64,000 nt of DNA, taken from NCBI RefSeq assembly GCF_002735705.1, contig NZ_PDZL01000002.1:62001-126000 (forward strand), read 5' to 3'. The notes under the pieces are model-generated. The model made no database searches, was not told the origin of the DNA, and was given only the letters and a program-made list of their open reading frames with translations. Position numbers and translations under genes: made by a program. Shown here piece after piece: positions 24,423-32,467 of this stretch. The DNA is from Janthinobacterium sp. BJB426 (GTDB taxonomy: Bacteria; Pseudomonadota; Gammaproteobacteria; Burkholderiales; Burkholderiaceae_D). Position 1 is the first letter of the stretch, and each line of letters begins with the position of its first letter.

Positions 24423-25484
24423 TCAAGCCAGGAAACGCGCGGGCCGACAAGCCTCCAGGGCTGATGCTGGCTCGCCAGTAACGATTTCCTCGCTGGCAAG
24501 TTGGCCCACGATGGCGGCCAGCACGACGCCCGGATGCATGGCGCACACATATACGCCTCCCACCTGCGGCAAATAGCCGATGACGGGCACGCCATCAAAG
24601 GGCATGGGCCGCAGGCCAACAGCGGCGAATTCCGGCGCGATGGCGTCGGCGCCCGCAAGTTCGTTGCGAATCGCTCTGGCCGTGCGCAGCGCCATGGCGG
24701 CGGGCTGGTTGTCCGGCGCGTCGTCCACATAGTCTTCCGCTGCCAGCACGGTGCCATCCTCACCCTGCCGCACCTCCATTGCATGACTGGAAATAATGCC
24801 GCGCACCAGACCAGGCGGTGCCTGGTAGCGCAGGAAGATGGCGGGCGAGGCGAGAATCGGCAGGCTGGCGCCCAGTTTTTCCGCCAGCGCGGCGGTACCT
24901 GTGCCTGCCGCCAGCACGACCACATCCGCTTCAATGATGCCAGCAGTCGTTTCCACGCCCGTCACCTGCGCGTCCTGGACCACAAAGCCCAGCACGGGCA
25001 TATGCGTGAGGACCGTCGCGCCCAGCGCCCGGGCCGCTGCCAGCAAGGCATGCGTCGCGGCAACGGCGTCGAGCGCGCCCTGCTCCGGCTCGTGGACGGC
25101 CTGTCCCGGCGGCTGCCGCAGCTGCGGTTCAAGCTGGGCGATGCGCGAGCGGTCAATCAATAGGGACTCGGGCGACACGCGCCCATCCTGCGTGCCATAC
25201 GACAAGGCGCCATGCCAGCGCACCGTCAAGCCGGGCACCTGCGTTTCCAGCCGGTGCCAGGCGGCGATGGCGCCGCCGCGCAGGGCCGCAATGGGGTCAA
25301 TCCCGGCGCAGGACGTGTTAATCCAGGCAAACGAGGTGCCCGTCACACCGGAAGCGATGCCGTCCGCCTCCACCACGGTAACTTGTGTCCCCTTGCTGGC
25401 ATGGTGGTATGCGAGCGACGCGCCGACGATGCCGGCGCCGACGACGACGATGTGTTTTGGGCGTTTTGGGACTTCACGATTCAT
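24423..25484 (-). CDS. FAD-dependent oxidoreductase (DAO/DadA-like)
   Basis: 353 residues. The N-terminal dinucleotide-binding motif IVVVGAGIVGASLAYHHASKG (near residue 11) is followed by VVEAD, which binds the FAD ribose. The rest fits the D-amino-acid oxidase/glycine oxidase family, including the second FAD contact VVLAAGTGT near 193 and a C-terminal GVYVCAMHPGVVLAAIVG segment. It probably oxidises an amino acid or sarcosine-like amine; substrate unknown. It lies 18 bases after the GNAT gene on the same strand and is likely co-transcribed with it. Confidence 0.85.
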   Translation of the reverse strand: MNREVPKRPKHIVVVGAGIVGASLAYHHASKGTQVTVVEADGIASGVTGTSFAWINTSCAGIDPIAALRGGAIAAWHRLETQVPGLTVRWHGALSYGTQDGRVSPESLLIDRSRIAQLEPQLRQPPGQAVHEPEQGALDAVAATHALLAAARALGATVLTHMPVLGFVVQDAQVTGVETTAGIIEADVVVLAAGTGTAALAEKLGASLPILASPAIFLRYQAPPGLVRGIISSHAMEVRQGEDGTVLAAEDYVDDAPDNQPAAMALRTARAIRNELAGADAIAPEFAAVGLRPMPFDGVPVIGYLPQVGGVYVCAMHPGVVLAAIVGQLASEEIVTGEPASALEACRPARFLA

Positions 25485-25502
25485 ATTTTACAACTTTGTT
25501 TT

Positions 25503-26048
25503 TTATAACAGGATAGAGTCTACCCCAGCCGCCCGCAAATCCAGCGCATACGCATGGCCATCGACAACGTTGCCTGCCACGATGGCAATATCGGGCACGG
25601 CAATTCCCTGCACAAAACCGCAGCGTTCCAGCACGCGGATCGATGCCGCATTGCCGTCGATGGCGTAGGCGCACAGGCTGGCCAGCCGCCACTCGTCTTG
25701 CGCCAGGGCGATCAGGTGGTGCAGCGCGGCCGTGGCCAGGCCCTTGCCCGCTTGCTGCTCGCCGATGCGGTAGCCGACTTCGGCCACGCCTTGCTGCCGG
25801 TCAATGTCCTTGAGGTTGGCGCGTCCGATCAGCTTGCCGTGTTCGTCGACGATGACGCAGGGGTGCATGCGGCCCTGTGCGTGCTCGTCCAGGAATTGCG
25901 CGACGTGGGCCTTGATGCCGTCGATGCTGTAAAAAGCGTCCGGACGCCGGTCGATATGGCGTTCGAACCAGGCCCGGTTGGCTTGCTCGAAAGCCAGCAG
26001 GGACCCGGCGTCGTCCGGGCGCAGGGTGCGAATGGTGTGTGTGCTCAT
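25503..26048 (-). CDS. GNAT-family acetyltransferase (RimJ/RimL type)
   Basis: 181 residues. TIRTLRPDDAGSLLAFEQANRAWFERHI is the typical N-terminus of RimJ/RimL-like acetyltransferases. Acetyl-CoA contacts are in VGYRIGEQQAGKGLATAALHHLI (about residue 95), then NAASIRVLERCGF. AGGAGTATCC precedes the ATG. It is first in a two-gene operon with the FAD oxidoreductase and divergent from the HTH-citrate synthase gene. The acceptor is unknown. Confidence 0.87.
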   Translation of the reverse strand: MSTHTIRTLRPDDAGSLLAFEQANRAWFERHIDRRPDAFYSIDGIKAHVAQFLDEHAQGRMHPCVIVDEHGKLIGRANLKDIDRQQGVAEVGYRIGEQQAGKGLATAALHHLIALAQDEWRLASLCAYAIDGNAASIRVLERCGFVQGIAVPDIAIVAGNVVDGHAYALDLRAAGVDSILL

Positions 26049-26101
26049 GGATACTCCTGGAAAGGCATGAGTCTAGTGAGGCGCGGCCCGGCCCGTCAAT
26101 C

Positions 26102-26124
26102 TTGATTCCATCAATCAATATAAA
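26102..26124 (+). promoter_or_regulatory. promoter region of the HTH-citrate synthase gene
   Basis: TTGATT (26102-26107) and an ATATAAAG -10-like region lie upstream of the start, with TTGAT and ATCAA forming a small dyad between them. Autoregulation by the N-terminal HTH of the product is possible. Confidence 0.35.
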
Positions 26125-26148
26125 GTGACAAACGCTACAATGGCCGCC

Positions 26149-27321
26149 ATGAACAACGATTTATCCGCCTCTGAGGCGGCGCGCCTCCTGGGCGTCAGCC
26201 TGCCCACCCTGTATTCCTATGTCAGCCGGGGCTTGCTGGCTTCCGTCAGCAATGGAGCATCGCGCGGCAAGCGCTATCCGCAGGAAGACGTGCTGCGCCT
26301 GGCGGCCCGTAGAAATGACGCGAAGCGCGGTGGCCAGACGGCCGTGGCTGCGATGCACTGGGGCTTGCCCGTGCTGGAAACGCGGATTTCCCACATTCTC
26401 GACGGCCGACTGCTGTACCGGGGCTGCGATGCGACAGCGCTGGCCCGGCACGCGACCCTGGAAGCGGCCGCCGGGCTGCTGTGGGACGATAACGCAAGCG
26501 ACTATTTCCAGCAAGACGCGCCTGCCCTGCCGCCAGGACTGGCCTGCGCATCCGATGCGAAGCCGCTGGCACGCGCCATGCTGGCCATGGCCATGCTGAC
26601 ACCAGCGGCCATTCCGCACTCACTGCAGTCCGGCCCCGCCTTGATGCGCCTGCTGGCCGCCGCCCTGCTGCAGACGGCGCCATCCGCCCTGCCGCTGCAC
26701 CTGCAACTGGCGCTGGCGTGGCAGGCTGACGCGGAACAGGCGGAATTGCTGCGTGCCGCCCTCGTGCTGCTGGCCGACCATGAATTGAATGCGTCCACTT
26801 TTGCCGTGCGCTGCGTCGCTTCGACGGGCGCCAGCCTGCCCATGGCGCTCAGTGCAGGATTGGCAGCATTGTCCGGTGACAAGCATGGCGGCGGCAGCGC
26901 GGCGGCCCGGTGCATGTTGACGCAGGCGCTGGCCGCGCCAGACGCCAGGGATAACATCAATGCCTTTTACAAGAACATTGCGCCGGAATTCGCCGGCTTT
27001 GGCCATCCGCTGTATCCAGACGGCGACCCGCGCGCCGCGTATCTGCTGGAGCATCTGTCGGCGCTGTCGCATGGGTACCCGCAGTTGCGCGCCATCCTGG
27101 CGGCGTGCGCGGTGGCGGGCGAACTGCTCGATGCGCGTCCGAACGCCGACCTGGCGCTGGCGGCCATGGAGCTGGCGTTCGGCTGGCCCGAGGGCGCTGG
27201 CATGGGCGTGTTTGCCCTGGCCCGCTCCGCCGGCTGGATAGCGCATGCCGCCGAGCAAGCCGCCAGCGCGGCGCTGATACGGCCACGCGCCCGCTATATC
27301 GGACGCCACCAGCGCGACTAG
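26149..27321 (+). CDS. citrate synthase-fold protein with N-terminal MerR-like HTH
   Basis: 390 residues from the ATG at 26149; ATG 26140 and GTG 26125 are alternatives, none with a good ribosome site. Residues about 1-60 form a MerR/excisionase-type HTH (LSASEAARLLGVSLPTLYSYVSRGLLAS..., GKRYPQEDVLRLAARR). The rest is a citrate synthase fold with the catalytic region LLADHELNASTFAVRCVASTGASL, the substrate loop GFGHPLYPDGDPRA near residue 285 and the C-terminal RPRARYIG. The large N-terminal citrate synthase helices are shortened. Active-site His (ADHELN and GFGHPLY) are kept, so it may be an active citrate or methylcitrate synthase, or a metabolite-sensing regulator. It is transcribed away from the GNAT/DAO operon. 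Confidence 0.82.
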   Translation: MNNDLSASEAARLLGVSLPTLYSYVSRGLLASVSNGASRGKRYPQEDVLRLAARRNDAKRGGQTAVAAMHWGLPVLETRISHILDGRLLYRGCDATALARHATLEAAAGLLWDDNASDYFQQDAPALPPGLACASDAKPLARAMLAMAMLTPAAIPHSLQSGPALMRLLAAALLQTAPSALPLHLQLALAWQADAEQAELLRAALVLLADHELNASTFAVRCVASTGASLPMALSAGLAALSGDKHGGGSAAARCMLTQALAAPDARDNINAFYKNIAPEFAGFGHPLYPDGDPRAAYLLEHLSALSHGYPQLRAILAACAVAGELLDARPNADLALAAMELAFGWPEGAGMGVFALARSAGWIAHAAEQAASAALIRPRARYIGRHQRD

Positions 27322-27324
27322 CAA

Positions 27325-27373
27325 TTGACACTTGATTTATTACGCATACGTAGTAGTATACTTCGCATGCGTA
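27325..27373 (+). promoter_or_regulatory. promoter and dyad upstream of the marR-type gene
   Basis: -35 TTGACA (27325-27330) lies right after the previous stop, with a -10 candidate TACGTA (27347-27352) after 16 bases. TACGCAT (27341-27347) and ATGCGTA (27367-27373) are perfect inverted arms that flank it and include the start codon. The layout suggests autorepression by the MarR protein. Confidence 0.5.
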
Positions 27374-27858
27374 CCAATACTCCCTCTACCCCAGACGTTC
27401 CCGATGCCGCCGCTTGCCCGCTGGGCGAGCGTTCGCCGCGCCTGTTCAATCTGCTCAACCTGGCGCGCCAGAACCTGTTCCGCTCGGCCGATGCCGTCTT
27501 TACCAGCGAACTGGGTTTTTCCGGCACACAAGTGGTCGCCCTGTTCGCCCTGAAGGGCGAGGAAGGCTGCCAACTCAAGGATCTGGGACGGGCGCTGCAA
27601 CTGAAAAACTCGGCCGTCACGGGCCTCGTGGCGCGCATGGAAGAAAACGGCCTGATCGTGCGCGGCCAGTCGGCGCTCGATGCGCGCGCCGGCACCCTGC
27701 ACATGTCGCCCAGGGGCGGCGAGGTGCTGGCCGCCGCCCTGCCCCTGCTCGACAGCCTGAATGAACAACTGAAGCAAGGTTTCAGCGAGGAAGAACTGGC
27801 CGTCGTCGCCCGCTTCCTGCTGCACGCCTCGCGCCTGCGTTTTGCGCAGGACGTCTGA
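27367..27858 (+). CDS. MarR-family transcriptional regulator
   Basis: 163 residues from the ATG at 27367. The longer frame starts inside the promoter. The winged-helix core is visible: GFSGTQVVALFALKGEEGCQLKDLGRALQLKNSAVTGLVARMEENGLIVRGQSALDARAGTLHMSPRGGEVL, with the recognition helix near residues 80-95 and the D-R wing. The hotdog thioesterase gene follows 33 bases downstream, so the pair probably responds to an acyl-CoA or aromatic ligand. It is likely autoregulated through the dyad at its start. Confidence 0.88.
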   Translation: MRTNTPSTPDVPDAAACPLGERSPRLFNLLNLARQNLFRSADAVFTSELGFSGTQVVALFALKGEEGCQLKDLGRALQLKNSAVTGLVARMEENGLIVRGQSALDARAGTLHMSPRGGEVLAAALPLLDSLNEQLKQGFSEEELAVVARFLLHASRLRFAQDV

Positions 27859-27891
27859 CCCACCCCCACACCACCACCACAGGAGTTACCC

Positions 27892-28344
27892 ATGCACCCG
27901 AACGACATGACCGGCTTGCAACTGATGCAAGCTTTCGCGCAAGGCCTGTTCCCCCGGCCCGGCATTTCCAAGACCATGCCCATGGATGCGCACACGGTCG
28001 AACATGGCCGTGTCATCTTCACGGCGACGGCGAATGAAACGCACACCAATCCCATGGGCGGCGTGCACGGCGGTTTCGCGGCCACCGTGCTCGACACGGT
28101 CACGGGCTGCGCCACGCACACAGTCTTGCCGGCCGGCGAAAGCTACGGCACGACGGACCTGAACATCAAGATGTGCCGTCCCCTGCCCTTCAACGTGACG
28201 GTCTACGCCGAAGGCAAAGTCATCAATGCGGGACGCAACCTGGTCATTTCCGAAGGCACGATCCGCGACGAAGCCGGTAAAGTGTACGCCCACGCGACGG
28301 CCACCTGCATGATCATCCGCCCCCGGGAGCAGGCGGCCGCATGA
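27892..28344 (+). CDS. PaaI-type hotdog thioesterase
   Basis: 150 residues. A single hotdog domain with the family signature NPMGGVHGGFAATVLDTVTGCA (near residue 57), where the HGG turn and the following Asp support thioester hydrolysis. Then YGTTDLNIKMCRPLPFN and GRNLVISEGTIRDEAGKVYAHATATCMII. It probably hydrolyses an acyl-CoA in the cytosol. CACAGGAGTTACCC precedes the ATG. It is the second gene of the MarR operon. Confidence 0.9.
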   Translation: MHPNDMTGLQLMQAFAQGLFPRPGISKTMPMDAHTVEHGRVIFTATANETHTNPMGGVHGGFAATVLDTVTGCATHTVLPAGESYGTTDLNIKMCRPLPFNVTVYAEGKVINAGRNLVISEGTIRDEAGKVYAHATATCMIIRPREQAAA

Positions 28345-28412
28345 GCCACACTGGCACCATTGCAGAAGTCTGACGCGTGCTGCAGGCTTGAAAGCATCAC
28401 GCAACGTGGATA

Positions 28413-28490
28413 GTGTGTATCAGCACGCTATTCTCGCTGTTTATCATGGCAGTCTTGACCTGGTTTCTCTACAAGCAGCAACACCCCTGA
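28413..28490 (+). CDS. possible 25-aa single-helix micro-protein
   Basis: From a GTG at 28413 the frame reads CISTLFSLFIMAVLTWFLYKQQHP, one membrane helix with a basic end. It ends 16 bases before the next small membrane protein gene. There is no clear ribosome site, so this is only a candidate. Confidence 0.25.
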   Translation: MCISTLFSLFIMAVLTWFLYKQQHP

Positions 28491-28506
28491 TCGGTTTGGA
28501 GGTCAA

Positions 28507-28839
28507 GTGAAACGTATTGGCTTATCACTAAGGTTTCTTATTGCTGGACTGCTAACAAGCTGGGCTGCAATGGTCGCCGGCAGTCACCTGCCGTTCTGGT
28601 TTCATGTCAAGCTGTTGCGCCACGACTCCAGCGCTTGCTACGAAATAGGGCCGTGTTCGGTATCCTGGTGGGTCACTGCCGCGCTTGTCGCCTATCTTCT
28701 TGGCCCATCGTTCATTTTTATGGTGACGGGATGGCTTAGCGCAAGGCCCGGCGTTACCACATCTAAAAAACTGAGCAGACTCTTGCTGCTGGCAGTCTTT
28801 ACGGTTGTACTGTATTTGCTCGGGTATGTCATCAGTTGA
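28507..28839 (+). CDS. hypothetical three-helix membrane protein, 110 aa
   Basis: 110 residues starting with GTG, preceded by GGAGGTCAA. Predicted helices are about residues 7-29, 54-77 and 90-108; a periplasmic loop holds two Cys (SACYEIGPCSV) that could form a disulfide. I do not recognise the family. The gene is convergent with the recombinase gene. Confidence 0.55.
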   Translation: MKRIGLSLRFLIAGLLTSWAAMVAGSHLPFWFHVKLLRHDSSACYEIGPCSVSWWVTAALVAYLLGPSFIFMVTGWLSARPGVTTSKKLSRLLLLAVFTVVLYLLGYVIS

Positions 28840-28894
28840 ATGTGGGATAACAGTCGGTCAACCGGCGGTCCGCTGCACGGTGTCGTCGGGCGCT

Positions 28895-29920
28895 TCAGCC
28901 CGCCGCCTTCTTCTTCGCCTTCAACAAACTCCCGGCCGCATTTTCCTCGAAACGCCCTGCCTCCTCTATATAGCCATGCACGGTGCCGTCGTGGCGCCAA
29001 CCGCCCTGGCGCTTGATGGCCTGGAAATCGGCGCCGGCCCGGTGGGCGCTGGTAGCCATGCCGCGACGCAGGCTGTGGCTCGATAGTTCCGGCACGTAAT
29101 CGAGCTCCGCCAGCCTGGCGCAGCCTTCCAGTATCGTGTTGATGCTGCTCGCGTGCAGCGCTTTCATACTCACATGGCCCCACTGATTGACGGTGCGCAA
29201 GAGCGGTCCCGTGCGGATGTGCGCCGCGGCCAGCCAGGCGCGCAAGGCCGTGGCCGGACAGCAGACGCCGTCGCCGTCGCCGAACGGGATCGCCTTGACG
29301 ATGCCCTCCCCCAATTGATCCGTTTTCGAGCGGGGCAAGGTGATCACCATCCCCTGCGGCTCCCAACTCACGTCTTCCACCCTCAATCCCACCAGTTCGC
29401 TGCGGCGAAAACCGCCAAAAAAGCCCAGCTGCAGCAAGGCGCTGTCACGCAAGGCCTTGACGTTGCCCAGCGCGGCCAGTCTGGACACGATCGTTTCCAG
29501 GTCTTCCAGCGGCAGCGCCTTGGCCTTCTTTTTTGGCTTGCCGTGCAGGCGGGCAATGCCGGCCAGGGTCTTGCGCACGGTGGGCGTGGATGCGGGATCG
29601 GCGAAGCCCTGGTACACATGCCATTGCGACAGCGCCGTCAGGCGCAGGGCCAGGGTGCGCGCGTTCAGGCTGTCCGCATACGCCATCAGGTAACGGATGA
29701 CGGTGGACTCGTCGGCGGGCAGCGCTCCGCCCCAGGCCTGGAAGTGGCGGATGGCGGAACGGTAGGTGCGGCGCGTGTTATCGGACGTGGCGGCGGCTAA
29801 AAAGGCCTGATGGCGCGCGGCCAGCTCGGCACCGATCAGGGCGCCATGTAATGGCACGGCGGCGATGGCGGTGCTTTTGGGCATGGCGGCACGGCGTTTC
29901 GAGAGGGGCAAATCGGGCAT
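28895..29920 (-). CDS. tyrosine recombinase (phage-type integrase)
   Basis: 341 residues from MPDLPLSKRR at 29920; MPKSTAIAAV at 29884 and GTG at 29989 are alternatives. The N-terminal SAM-like DNA-binding domain covers about residues 35-135. The catalytic domain has Arg I in GGFRRSEL, Lys/His region KTDQ, the HSLRRG box (His, Arg II) near 285, GGW near 306 and the nucleophile Tyr in VHGYIEE near 316. It is divergent from a KfrA-like gene across a 188-base AT-rich gap, a recurrent pairing on betaproteobacterial and plasmid DNA. No attachment-site repeats are evident nearby, so it may be a domesticated recombinase rather than an element's integrase. Confidence 0.88.
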   Translation of the reverse strand: MPDLPLSKRRAAMPKSTAIAAVPLHGALIGAELAARHQAFLAAATSDNTRRTYRSAIRHFQAWGGALPADESTVIRYLMAYADSLNARTLALRLTALSQWHVYQGFADPASTPTVRKTLAGIARLHGKPKKKAKALPLEDLETIVSRLAALGNVKALRDSALLQLGFFGGFRRSELVGLRVEDVSWEPQGMVITLPRSKTDQLGEGIVKAIPFGDGDGVCCPATALRAWLAAAHIRTGPLLRTVNQWGHVSMKALHASSINTILEGCARLAELDYVPELSSHSLRRGMATSAHRAGADFQAIKRQGGWRHDGTVHGYIEEAGRFEENAAGSLLKAKKKAAG

Positions 29921-30108
29921 GGCGGTGGCGAAATCGCGGTTTTGTACTGGGAGAGTCACAGAATAGCATGCAAACCACCCCCATAACACGCGATAAGCGA
30001 TCTTATCGCAACTTATATTTTAAAAAAATTTCGAAAATTTATATCGTAATATTATTTCATATTACGTATCATGTAATACGTTACTAAATTTCGTTCATAG
30101 GTGATTTT
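29921..30108. promoter_or_regulatory. divergent integrase/kfrA control region with nested palindromes
   Basis: GCGATAAG (29990-29997) and CTTATCGC (30002-30009) are perfect arms with a 4-base centre. Near the KfrA start, ATTAC/GTAAT (30061-30065/30073-30077) and ACGTAT/ATACGT (30064-30069/30076-30081) overlap. KfrA proteins bind such repeats at their own promoters, so autoregulation and control of the recombinase are plausible. Confidence 0.55.
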
Positions 30109-31158
30109 ATGGCCCGCACCGGCATTTTGTACTCTGATGTTATGAAAGCAGCCCAAATCGTCGCTGCCGATGGCCGCAATCCCACGGTCGACAGCGTGCG
30201 CGAAGCGCTGGGCAGCACTGGCAGCAAGAGCACCATCGCGCCCCTGCTCAAGCGCTGGAAGGAAGAGTTCCAGGGCGCGGGGGCCGTCAAAACGGAGGCA
30301 GGCTTGCCGGCCGAGCTGATGGAAGCGATGCGCGGCGTGTATGACAAGCAGCAGCGCGACGTGGCGCAGCAGCTGGAAACGGGCATGCAGCAAAACCGCG
30401 CCGAACTCGATGCGGCGCTGGAAAAGCTGAAGAAGACGGAAACGGAGCGCTTGAAACTGACGGAGGCGCGCGCCGCCCTTACCCAGGAATTGCGCGCCAC
30501 GCAGCATGCGCTGGCGCAACTGAAGGAAGAGCACCATTTTCGCGCCGTTACTCTGGCCACCTTACACAGCGATAACGCGGGACTGACGCAGCGCCTGGCC
30601 GACCGGGGCGAGGAAATCGCGGCGCTGAATCGCCAGCTGGCGCAGGTGCGTTCGCAGTTCGACCATTACCAGGAAGCGGCCGCCACCCAGCGCAGCGAGG
30701 AACGGGCGCAGGCGCAGCAACGGATCAGCCGGCTGGAACAGGACAACGCCCAGCTGCAGCAGCGTTTGCAGGGCCAGCAAGCGACGCTGGTGCAGCAAGA
30801 CATGCGCCTGAACCAGCTGCAGGCGGAACACGCGCGCCTGGCTGACGACGCGGCGGCCGACCGTACAGCGCTGGCCACCGTGCGCCCGGAGCGCGACCAG
30901 TTCGAATTTCAATACTTGCAGGCTGCCGCGTCCGCCGACGCCCTGCTGGCCAAGCTCGATACGGCCCTGCTGGCGCTGAACGATGCCAAGGTGGCCCTGG
31001 CCGCGCAAGACCGCCAGCTCGACATGCTGGCGGAGCATGGGCAACTATCGCAGCAGAAAATGGACGCATTGGCGCAGGAGCGCGACGGCTTGTTGCGCGA
31101 CAATGCCGGCATGGCGGCGCGCCTGGCGCTGCACGCCAAGGAGCAACGCGATGTCTGA
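30109..31158 (+). CDS. KfrA-like DNA-binding coiled-coil protein
   Basis: 349 residues. Residues about 1-65 match the KfrA N-terminal domain (MARTGILYSDVMKAAQIVAADGRNPTVDSVREALG-TGSKSTIAPLLKRWKEE). The rest is a continuous coiled coil rich in Gln, Ala, Glu and Leu (about 70-345). In plasmids KfrA acts as a filament-like repressor linked to partition. Here it is divergent from a tyrosine recombinase on what looks like chromosome. GATTTTAT precedes the ATG, a poor ribosome site. Its stop overlaps the start of the next broken gene (ATG at 31151). Confidence 0.82.
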   Translation: MARTGILYSDVMKAAQIVAADGRNPTVDSVREALGSTGSKSTIAPLLKRWKEEFQGAGAVKTEAGLPAELMEAMRGVYDKQQRDVAQQLETGMQQNRAELDAALEKLKKTETERLKLTEARAALTQELRATQHALAQLKEEHHFRAVTLATLHSDNAGLTQRLADRGEEIAALNRQLAQVRSQFDHYQEAAATQRSEERAQAQQRISRLEQDNAQLQQRLQGQQATLVQQDMRLNQLQAEHARLADDAAADRTALATVRPERDQFEFQYLQAAASADALLAKLDTALLALNDAKVALAAQDRQLDMLAEHGQLSQQKMDALAQERDGLLRDNAGMAARLALHAKEQRDV

Positions 31159-31440
31159 ACCCGTTTACATGGTCTGGGATCGCTATGATGGCCCCCGGAC
31201 GGGCATCGCCAGTTTCCAGGGTTCGTCCCACTATTTCGCCTGCGTATGCGCAACATTTCACCTTGACGCCGATCGGCGCGCCGCTGCTGGCGCACGCTAG
31301 CGCCGGCGCCCCTGCTACACGGCCGTGTTCCAGGAACTGCCGGGGCAGGAAGCGCTGCCTGACGGCGTGCTGCGCGCTTGCGAAGCGCCATGGTTGCCTT
31401 GCGCATCCTTCTCAGCCACGGTGGCAACAACGGCATGCTG
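31151..31440 (+). pseudogene. frameshifted conserved small gene after kfrA
   Basis: The frame from ATG 31151 reads MSEPVYMVWDRYDGPRTGIASFQG..HYFAC and then goes astray, stopping at 31300. Another frame picks up YAQHFTLTPIGAPLLAHA, which looks like the natural continuation, and a third gives TAVFQELPGQEALPDGVLRACEAPW. Two frameshifts would restore one protein. The start overlaps the kfrA stop (ATG within GATGTCTGA), so it was once translationally coupled. Its function is unknown. Confidence 0.55.
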
Positions 31441-31490
31441 ACAGACATCGCTGCCTATCTGCGAACAGGTCGTTGCCGATGCGCCCGGTA
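31441..31490. other. short spacer before convergent operon
   Basis: No gene, repeat or hairpin is seen here. It joins the decayed gene after kfrA to the end of the convergent five-gene operon. Confidence 0.4.
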
Positions 31491-32006
31491 TCACGACCGG
31501 CCTTGTCGGAGCGGGTCAGCGGCTGGCTCTCGCTTGCGCGCTTCCGATACACCGACCACGAACAGGACGAGCGCCACGGCAACGCCAAAATAATCGAGGA
31601 AATCGAGGCCGGCGAGAAACACGGCGGTCTCGTTCGGGTCGCTCGGCCGGTAATGCACGCGGATGCGCGCGCCCGGCGCCATGCTGGCCAGCCGCCACGC
31701 GGTGACGGACTGGTCGCGGTGGCAGCCTGTGTTGCCGATGCGCGAGACGCCGATGCGCGAACTGCGGTAGGCCTCGCCCTCCACGCTGTAGCGGTAGCTC
31801 AGTTTGACGCACCAGTCCTGCGACTTGCCCGTGCGCTGATACATGCTGCTGCGTACGATTTCGGCGCTCGTCACGGGCCAGGCGGGCGATGTGAGCTTGT
31901 CGTACGCGCGCCAGAAGGAAAAATAGCCTGCCGGAATGGCAAGCAGGATCAGGAACCAGCCCATCATTCTCGCCAGGGCCGGGTCTATCGCGCCAGGATC
32001 CTTCAT
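31491..32006 (-). CDS. DUF3592-like two-helix membrane protein
   Basis: 171 residues from MKDPGAIDPA at 32006, which overlaps the previous stop as ATGA. There is an N-terminal helix (about 13-33), an extracytoplasmic domain with AEIVRSSMYQRTGKSQDWCVKLSYRYSVEGEAYRSSRI and then ...ARIRVHYRPSDPNETAVF, and a C-terminal helix (about 137-157). This is the DUF3592 layout (helix, beta domain with a Y-x-Y strand, PxxP near the end, helix). Function is unknown. It is the last gene of a five-gene operon. Confidence 0.7.
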   Translation of the reverse strand: MKDPGAIDPALARMMGWFLILLAIPAGYFSFWRAYDKLTSPAWPVTSAEIVRSSMYQRTGKSQDWCVKLSYRYSVEGEAYRSSRIGVSRIGNTGCHRDQSVTAWRLASMAPGARIRVHYRPSDPNETAVFLAGLDFLDYFGVAVALVLFVVGVSEARKREPAADPLRQGRS

Positions 32007-32464
32007 CGCACAGGTGCCCCAGCCTGGCAGCGCACGCGTATCCACGCGCCGAGGCGGTCCATGCCGCCGTCGCCTTCGTCCTCGATCCAGCCCGCGCGCG
32101 CATAAAAACGCCGCGCGCCCGTGTTGGCCAGCTGCGTCTTGAGGCTCAGGTGCGGGCCGAAACGCGCCACGACGGCCGCCAGCAGTTGCGCGCCGATGCC
32201 CATGCCGCTGTGCGCCGGGTGCACGTACAGATGGTGCAGGAAATAATCAGGGGCATCGCCCGTGTACACGGCGGCAAAGCCGGCGACGCTGCCATCGGAT
32301 TCGGCAACGAGGATCTCTTCGCCCTGCGTGGCCGCCGTGAAAACGGCGCTGTCGGCGACAGGGCCGAAGGCGTCGCGCCCGGCCAGGGCCAGGATGGCGG
32401 TGCAGAACGGCGTGTCCGCGCTGGTAAAGGACCGAATCAGGCACATGGCTGGCGCGTTATTCAT
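32003..32464 (-). CDS. GNAT-family N-acetyltransferase
   Basis: 153 residues. The core motif LYVHPAHSGMGIGAQLLAAVV (near residue 77, with G-x-G-I-G) binds acetyl-CoA; it is followed by LKTQLANTGARRFYARAGW. Typical of short cytosolic GNAT enzymes; substrate unknown. It is the fourth gene of the operon, 3 bases after the preceding unknown gene, and overlaps the DUF3592 gene by 4 bases. Confidence 0.86.
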   Translation of the reverse strand: MNNAPAMCLIRSFTSADTPFCTAILALAGRDAFGPVADSAVFTAATQGEEILVAESDGSVAGFAAVYTGDAPDYFLHHLYVHPAHSGMGIGAQLLAAVVARFGPHLSLKTQLANTGARRFYARAGWIEDEGDGGMDRLGAWIRVRCQAGAPVR

Positions 32465-32467
32465 TCA

